From Campylobacterales bacterium (GTDB taxonomy: Bacteria > Campylobacterota > Campylobacteria > Campylobacterales > QNZT01), in NCBI GenBank assembly GCA_027081495.1, contig JALWKJ010000155.1:1-44865 (forward strand): a stretch of 44,865 bases of DNA, given 5' to 3'. The notes under the pieces are model-generated. The model was given only the letters and a program-made list of their open reading frames with translations, was not told the DNA's origin and did no database searches. The number at the start of each line of letters is the position of its first letter. Positions within the stretch are counted from its first letter, which is position 1. This document shows positions 41,782-44,865 of this stretch, one piece after another. A program made the translations under genes and the position numbers.

Positions 41782-42287
41782 TGAAAATAAGTCTCAAAAA
41801 AACAGCGATACAACTTCTGCAACTCGTAATCATAGTCGCGATCATCACGAACCTAATAAGCTATTTTAAAAAACCTCCCATAGCGAACGAAAGTCTGCCC
41901 GATATAAAGGTTCGGTTTTTGGACAAAAAAGAGCTCTCGCTATCCGATTTTAAAACAAAACCTCTTGTTCTCTATTTCTGGGGTTCTTGGTGTCCGGTTT
42001 GCAAGATAAACTCTTTGGCGATAAATAGCTTGACAAAAGATTTCAATGTCGTAACCGTAGCGGTAAACAGCGGCGGCGATGACGAGTTGAAAAAATATCT
42101 AAAAGATCATGATCTAAATTTTAAAGTCATAAACGACAATGACGCCAAACTGGCAAAGAAATTTGCCGTAACGACTTTTCCAACCACTTTCACATACGAC
42201 TCCAAAGGGGAAAATATCTTTGTTGACAGCGGCTATACATCCGCGTTGTCGCTTAGGTTTAAACTATGGATAGGGGAATTTTTTTAA
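41781..42287 (+). CDS. Membrane-anchored thioredoxin-like (TlpA/ScsD) oxidoreductase
   Basis: 168 aa from the ATG at 41781 (TGATG overlap with nth). A longer reading runs into nth and lacks the anchor at its start. Residues about 9-28 form one hydrophobic anchor, so the thioredoxin domain faces the periplasm. The redox pair is C71-P-V-C74 in FWGSWCPVCK, and the cis-Pro loop is TTFPTTF. The closest family I recognise is ScsD/MtbDsbE-like TlpA. It would reduce or exchange disulfides in exported proteins or help cytochrome c maturation. Genetic linkage to nth looks incidental. Confidence 0.85.
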   Translation: MKISLKKTAIQLLQLVIIVAIITNLISYFKKPPIANESLPDIKVRFLDKKELSLSDFKTKPLVLYFWGSWCPVCKINSLAINSLTKDFNVVTVAVNSGGDDELKKYLKDHDLNFKVINDNDAKLAKKFAVTTFPTTFTYDSKGENIFVDSGYTSALSLRFKLWIGEFF

Positions 42288-42374
42288 ATTGCCTCCTATG
42301 AAATCCAAACCTCCCACATGATCTATATATTAAAAATATAGTAATTTAATTAAAATATATTAAATAATTTGATG

Positions 42375-42395
42375 TTTGACACAACTTTGACACAA
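42375..42395 (+). repeat. Tandem TTTGACACAA repeat
   Basis: TTTGACACAA at 42375-42384 and again at 42386-42395, an 11-bp period, about one helical turn. TATACT follows at 42404-42409. The TTGACA cores are 22 and 11 bp from TATACT, so neither is a proper -35; the pair looks more like a regulator site. Confidence 0.6.
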
Positions 42396-42417
42396 TTTCT
42401 CGTTATACTTCTTTTGT

Positions 42418-42476
42418 AAATTGACTCTAACTATATCTTTTTCACCCGCCTCTTTTATATATAGTTAGGTCAATTT
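42418..42476. terminator. Long hairpin (terminator or small RNA)
   Basis: AAATTGAC (42418-42425), a bulged T, and CTAACTATAT (42427-42436) pair with 42459-42468 and 42469-42476: 18 bp in all, 22-nt loop. TTCTT follows on the plus strand. It could end nth/TlpA transcription, or be a short RNA started from TATACT at 42404. Confidence 0.55.
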
Positions 42477-42495
42477 TTCTTATAAAATGTACCTA

Positions 42496-42504
42496 TGGTA
42501 TAAT
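42496..42504 (+). promoter_or_regulatory. Extended -10 for carboxynorspermidine dehydrogenase
   Basis: TGGTATAAT, a perfect TGn plus TATAAT at 42499-42504. The start would fall near 42511, about 20 nt before the ATG at 42532. Same core as at 38503. Confidence 0.65.
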
Positions 42505-42531
42505 CTCTCAACAAATTTCCAAAGGTTTTTA

Positions 42532-43719
42532 ATGTCAAATATACTTATCGTCGGAGCCGGGGGCGTCGGTAGAGTCGTTGTTCACAAATGCGCGCAAAAC
42601 AGTGATGTTTTTAAAAAAATCACTCTCGCAAGCAGAACTCTTTTTAAATGCAAACTATATCAAAAAGAGGTAAAAGAGAGATACGATACAGATATCGATA
42701 TAGCCCGCGTCGATGCCGACGATATCGATGAGCTTACAAAGCTCATAAAAAAAACCAAAGCCGATCTTGTCTTGAACATCGCTCTGCCCTATCAAGACCT
42801 AAGCATTATGCAAGCCTGTCTTGAGTGCGGCGTCAATTATCTCGATACGGCAAATTACGAACATCCCGATACCGCAAAATTTGAGTACGAACAACAATGG
42901 GCGTTTGATGAAAGATACAAAAAAAAGGAGATATTGGCTCTTCTTGGAAGCGGATTCGATCCGGGAGTGACAAATGTATTTTGCGCATACGCTCAAAAAC
43001 ACTTTTTCGACGAAATTCACACTATCGACATACTAGATTGCAACGACGGAGATCATGGATACGCTTTTGCCACAAATTTCAACCCGGAAATCAATCTTAG
43101 AGAAGTAAGCTCAAACGGAAGATATTGGCAGGAGGGAAAATGGATAGAGACAAAACCGATGGAGATCAAAACGGTATGGGACTATCCTCAAATAGGAAAA
43201 AGAGACAGTTATCTGCTCTATCATGAAGAGATCGAAAGCCTTGTTAAACATATAAAAGGCATTAAAAGGATCCGATTTTTCATGACATTTTCACAAAGTT
43301 ACTTGACGCATATGAAGTGTCTTGAAAATGTAGGAATGCTCGGTATCAAAGAGGTGGAACATAACGGATGCAAGATAGTTCCGATCCAATTTTTAAAAAC
43401 GCTCCTTCCCGATCCCTCTACTTTAGGAGAGAGAACAAAAGGAAAAACAAATATCGGCATAGTGGCCGAAGGGATTAAAGACGGAAAAAAGAAAAAAATC
43501 TATATCTACAATGTTTGCGACCATCAAGACAGCTACAAAGAAACCCTCTCGCAAGCGGTGAGTTATACCACCGGAGTTCCCGCGATGATAGGAGCCAAAC
43601 TCATAAGCGAGGGCGTATGGTTCAAAAAAGGGGTTTACAATATGGAACAATTTGACCCCGATCCTTTTATGGATGAATTAAACAGACAAGGTTTACCGTG
43701 GTTTATAAAGGAGTTATGA
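42532..43719 (+). CDS. Carboxynorspermidine/carboxyspermidine dehydrogenase
   Basis: 395 aa from the ATG at 42532. A frame-open extension starts at 42487, but it would cover the promoter; AAAGG precedes the inner ATG by 6 nt and the family starts with a Rossmann strand (NILIVGAGGVGRVV). It resembles saccharopine dehydrogenase and joins aspartate semialdehyde to a diamine by reduction, giving carboxy(nor)spermidine, later decarboxylated by NspC. GFDPGVTNVFCAYA and DCNDGDHGYAFATNF match this branch. The same route makes spermidine in Campylobacter. nspC is not in the window. Lysine-pathway saccharopine dehydrogenase is the main alternative but does not fit Campylobacterota. Confidence 0.88.
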   Translation: MSNILIVGAGGVGRVVVHKCAQNSDVFKKITLASRTLFKCKLYQKEVKERYDTDIDIARVDADDIDELTKLIKKTKADLVLNIALPYQDLSIMQACLECGVNYLDTANYEHPDTAKFEYEQQWAFDERYKKKEILALLGSGFDPGVTNVFCAYAQKHFFDEIHTIDILDCNDGDHGYAFATNFNPEINLREVSSNGRYWQEGKWIETKPMEIKTVWDYPQIGKRDSYLLYHEEIESLVKHIKGIKRIRFFMTFSQSYLTHMKCLENVGMLGIKEVEHNGCKIVPIQFLKTLLPDPSTLGERTKGKTNIGIVAEGIKDGKKKKIYIYNVCDHQDSYKETLSQAVSYTTGVPAMIGAKLISEGVWFKKGVYNMEQFDPDPFMDELNRQGLPWFIKEL

Positions 43720-43752
43720 TAAAATCATAAAAATATTTAATAAAGGCGCGAT

Positions 43753-44085
43753 ATGGTACAAATCGACATGAATTCAAAAGAGTTTTTAAACGAGCTTGAA
43801 AAAACAAAAAAATTTACCGACAAAGTAAACAAACAATTCGGCTGGGTATATAATCCGAATGAAGATGTAAACGAAGGCGTCATAATGGGTCTAGCGCGGC
43901 ATAAACTTCTTTACGGAAAAAGATTTTGTCCATGTTTTATGGTTATAGAAGATGAAAAAACGGGCAAACATAAAAGCGCCGACGATCGTATATGTCCCTG
44001 TAAACCCGCTATAGAGAGAGAAATTCCCGAAAAAGGAGTTTGTCACTGCGGGATATTTTGCACTCCCGAGTTTGTTCAAAATTAA
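43753..44085 (+). CDS. Ferredoxin:thioredoxin reductase, catalytic subunit
   Basis: 110 aa. C59-P-C61, C81-P-C83 and C97-H-C99 give the three dipeptide Cys motifs of the FTR beta subunit. By analogy C59, C81, C83 and C97 hold the [4Fe-4S] cluster and C61/C99 form the redox disulfide. An extra C103 (FCTPEF) is present. Spacings between motifs (19 and 13 residues) are longer than in cyanobacteria. No variable subunit is seen nearby. It lets ferredoxin reduce a thioredoxin, as in other anaerobes and autotrophs. AAAGG is 6 nt before the ATG. It follows the polyamine gene by 33 bp and ends 1 bp from a convergent lipoprotein gene. Confidence 0.92.
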   Translation: MVQIDMNSKEFLNELEKTKKFTDKVNKQFGWVYNPNEDVNEGVIMGLARHKLLYGKRFCPCFMVIEDEKTGKHKSADDRICPCKPAIEREIPEKGVCHCGIFCTPEFVQN

Positions 44086-44086
44086 A

Positions 44087-44614
44087 CTATCTGTGAAGCT
44101 CTATAGAACCGTCAAAATCAAACGCCTTAAATTTTATAGAGTTTTCATTGTCGGCGTCTATATAAAAATCGTTTTCAAAAAAAGCCAATACCGCGTCGTC
44201 GGCGTATTGTGACTCCACACATACGGGAAGTTCGAGCGCGGGAGCTACAACAATATTTGAAAATGTCATCTCGTTATCTTTTATTCTATAGCGCGCCGTT
44301 ATTTTTTGACAATCCGCATAAGTCGAAACTTCTCTTTTTGAAAAGCTCATCTTGATCGTATAATATCTTAAAGAGGGAAAATTTTCATTTTCATAAAAAA
44401 GAGAGACATCCGCTTTTATCTTTGTCCAAAGACCTTTTTGCAATACCTCGTTTATATCCCGATTTTCACTTAGAGATTGTAAATTTTCATCATTTTGTTT
44501 ATCTGAAATCTTTATCGATGAGTCTAAAGAGCCGTCCGAAGAGATCGAAGAGTCGCACCCCGTAAAAAAAGAGAAAATCAAAACGGTTAAAATTATCGCT
44601 TTCATAGAGTTCAT
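44087..44614 (-). CDS. Lipoprotein with META/HslJ-like domain
   Basis: 175 aa from the ATG at 44614. A longer reading from 44677 would hide the signal peptide; AAAGG lies 7 nt before the inner ATG. Residues 1-19 form a lipoprotein signal, with C20 as the lipidation site in SFFTGCDSS (Phe at -3 is unusual). A Ser/Asp-rich linker follows. Residues about 60-175 resemble the META/HslJ fold: DCQKITARYRIKDNEMTFSN parallels the GC...Y...G..L pattern, and a second Cys is in LPVCVES. The resemblance is moderate. Its function is unknown; HslJ relatives are stress lipoproteins. It lies downstream of palindrome copy 2 and converges on the FTR gene. Confidence 0.65.
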   Translation of the reverse strand: MNSMKAIILTVLIFSFFTGCDSSISSDGSLDSSIKISDKQNDENLQSLSENRDINEVLQKGLWTKIKADVSLFYENENFPSLRYYTIKMSFSKREVSTYADCQKITARYRIKDNEMTFSNIVVAPALELPVCVESQYADDAVLAFFENDFYIDADNENSIKFKAFDFDGSIELHR

Positions 44615-44672
44615 GAAAAGACCTTTTTTTGTTTTTATATCGACAATTTTTAAAATAATTTCAGTAAAACTT

Positions 44673-44714
44673 ATCACCGCACCAACAAATATTTTTAATT
44701 TTTGATGCAGTGAT
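44673..44714. repeat. Palindromic repeat, copy 2
   Basis: The left arm ATCACCGCACCAA is identical to copy 1 at 34266. The right arm TTGATGCAGTGAT has two changes. On the minus-strand RNA these become G-U pairs, so the hairpin still folds; on the plus strand they are A-C mismatches. The loop (16 nt) keeps the CAAA-ATT-TTAATTT pattern. It lies 59 bp before the lipoprotein ATG. Confidence 0.75.
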
Positions 44715-44728
44715 TTTGTTCATAATCA

Positions 44729-44865
44729 AGGCAGATTTTTGAAGGACTCGCCGTAGCGAATTCGAAAAAATCTAACGCGGAGTATGGACAAAAGCACCGC
44801 ACCCTTCGGGGAGTACGGGAAGAAGCGATCTATGCATCTAAAAAACTTTGAATTAACTAGTTAGT
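44729..44865. other. Unassigned structured block at window end
   Basis: Less AT-rich than surrounding spacer DNA. CCC-TTCG-GGG at about 44812-44821 is a UUCG-capped hairpin, a loop type common in structured RNAs. It repeats CACCGCACC, a core shared with the palindromes. One frame is open from 44726 to 44849 without a start codon, and another gives a 26-aa reading from ATG 44784 to TAG 44864 without a usable ribosome-binding site. It may be part of a non-coding RNA or dispersed element continuing to the right. Confidence 0.4.

Larger units (their letters stand above)
42288..42531. other. Spacer with tandem repeat, hairpin and promoter
   Basis: 244 bp without a believable gene. It holds a tandem TTTGACACAA repeat, a long hairpin and an extended -10 for the next gene, each listed separately. 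A weak CTATAT/ATATAG hairpin lies near 42321-42339. Confidence 0.7.
44615..44865. other. Right-edge non-coding region
   Basis: 251 bp to the window end with no convincing gene. It contains the lipoprotein leader, palindrome copy 2 (44673-44714) and a more GC-rich block (44729-44865), described separately. Confidence 0.6.

Noticed and set aside
42376..42409. TTGACA with TATACT as a classical sigma-70 promoter
   Set aside because: Spacings of 22 and 11 bp are outside the workable 16-18 bp, so TTGACA is not listed as a -35.
44784..44864. 26-aa reading MDKSTAPFGEYGKKRSMH...
   Set aside because: GGAG is only 1 nt from the ATG, it is very short, and another frame is equally open; kept only as part of the unassigned block.
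1..44865. CRISPR arrays, tRNA or rRNA genes, insertion sequences, prophage
   Set aside because: No regularly spaced repeats, cloverleaf-like or rRNA-like segments, transposase or phage proteins were found.

Overview
The window is chromosomal DNA from a member of the Campylobacterota (formerly Epsilonproteobacteria), probably a free-living rather than a host-adapted one. The evidence is an AT-rich sequence, a complete S10-spc-alpha ribosomal block that lacks rpmD (L30), an nfu-TPR-murE-ebfC-ispA-tkt block and a gap-pgk-tpiA block divergent from nadD-rsfS, all arranged as in Campylobacter relatives. Carboxynorspermidine dehydrogenase and a ferredoxin:thioredoxin reductase catalytic subunit also fit. 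I cannot name the genus. No rRNA, tRNA, CRISPR array, insertion sequence or prophage is visible.

Layout, left to right. (1) 79-8517, minus strand: a surface-polysaccharide cluster with two GT4 glycosyltransferases, galE, wecB, wecC, an O-antigen ligase/polymerase-type membrane protein, and a formyltransferase-like/beta-propeller transferase. It implies a glycan containing ManNAcA, and probably continues past the left edge. (2) 8740-14862, minus: nfuA-like, TPR protein, murE, [2Fe-2S] ferredoxin, panD, ebfC, ispA, tkt, closed by a likely terminator. (3) 15042-29094, minus: 29 genes from rpsJ to rplQ, including secY, map, infA, rpoA and the small rpmJ, behind a near-consensus sigma-70 promoter. 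L22 carries an unusual helix-hairpin-helix (HhH) tail. (4) 29298-33169: pssA, a small monooxygenase-fold gene and the glycolytic tpiA-pgk-gap operon. (5) 33290-34187: nadD-rsfS. (6) 34330-44614: an accessory-looking stretch with a PAS protein, an M20 peptidase, two RimK-type ATP-grasp proteins, a large M14 carboxypeptidase, nth, a membrane-anchored thioredoxin-like protein, carboxynorspermidine dehydrogenase, the FTR catalytic subunit and a lipoprotein.

The best candidate for an undescribed system is 34992-41130: M20 peptidase < > ATP-grasp 1, ATP-grasp 2, M14 carboxypeptidase. The ATP-grasp genes overlap, the M14 gene follows at 34 bp, and the M20 gene diverges from overlapping -10 elements. 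The M20 protein resembles glutamate carboxypeptidases. The M14 protein has Arg at the position that sets C-terminal side-chain preference, which predicts removal of acidic residues. ATP-grasp 2 ends in a RecD2-like HhH pair. My inference is a cytoplasmic cycle that ligates and removes acidic amino acids on a peptide, protein or nucleic-acid-associated target, formally like tubulin glutamylation by ATP-grasp TTLL enzymes and deglutamylation by M14 CCP enzymes. The target is unknown.

Other points of interest: a long palindrome present twice (34266 and 44673), a conserved-looking structured block at the right edge, and a tandem TTTGACACAA repeat next to a long hairpin at 42375-42476.
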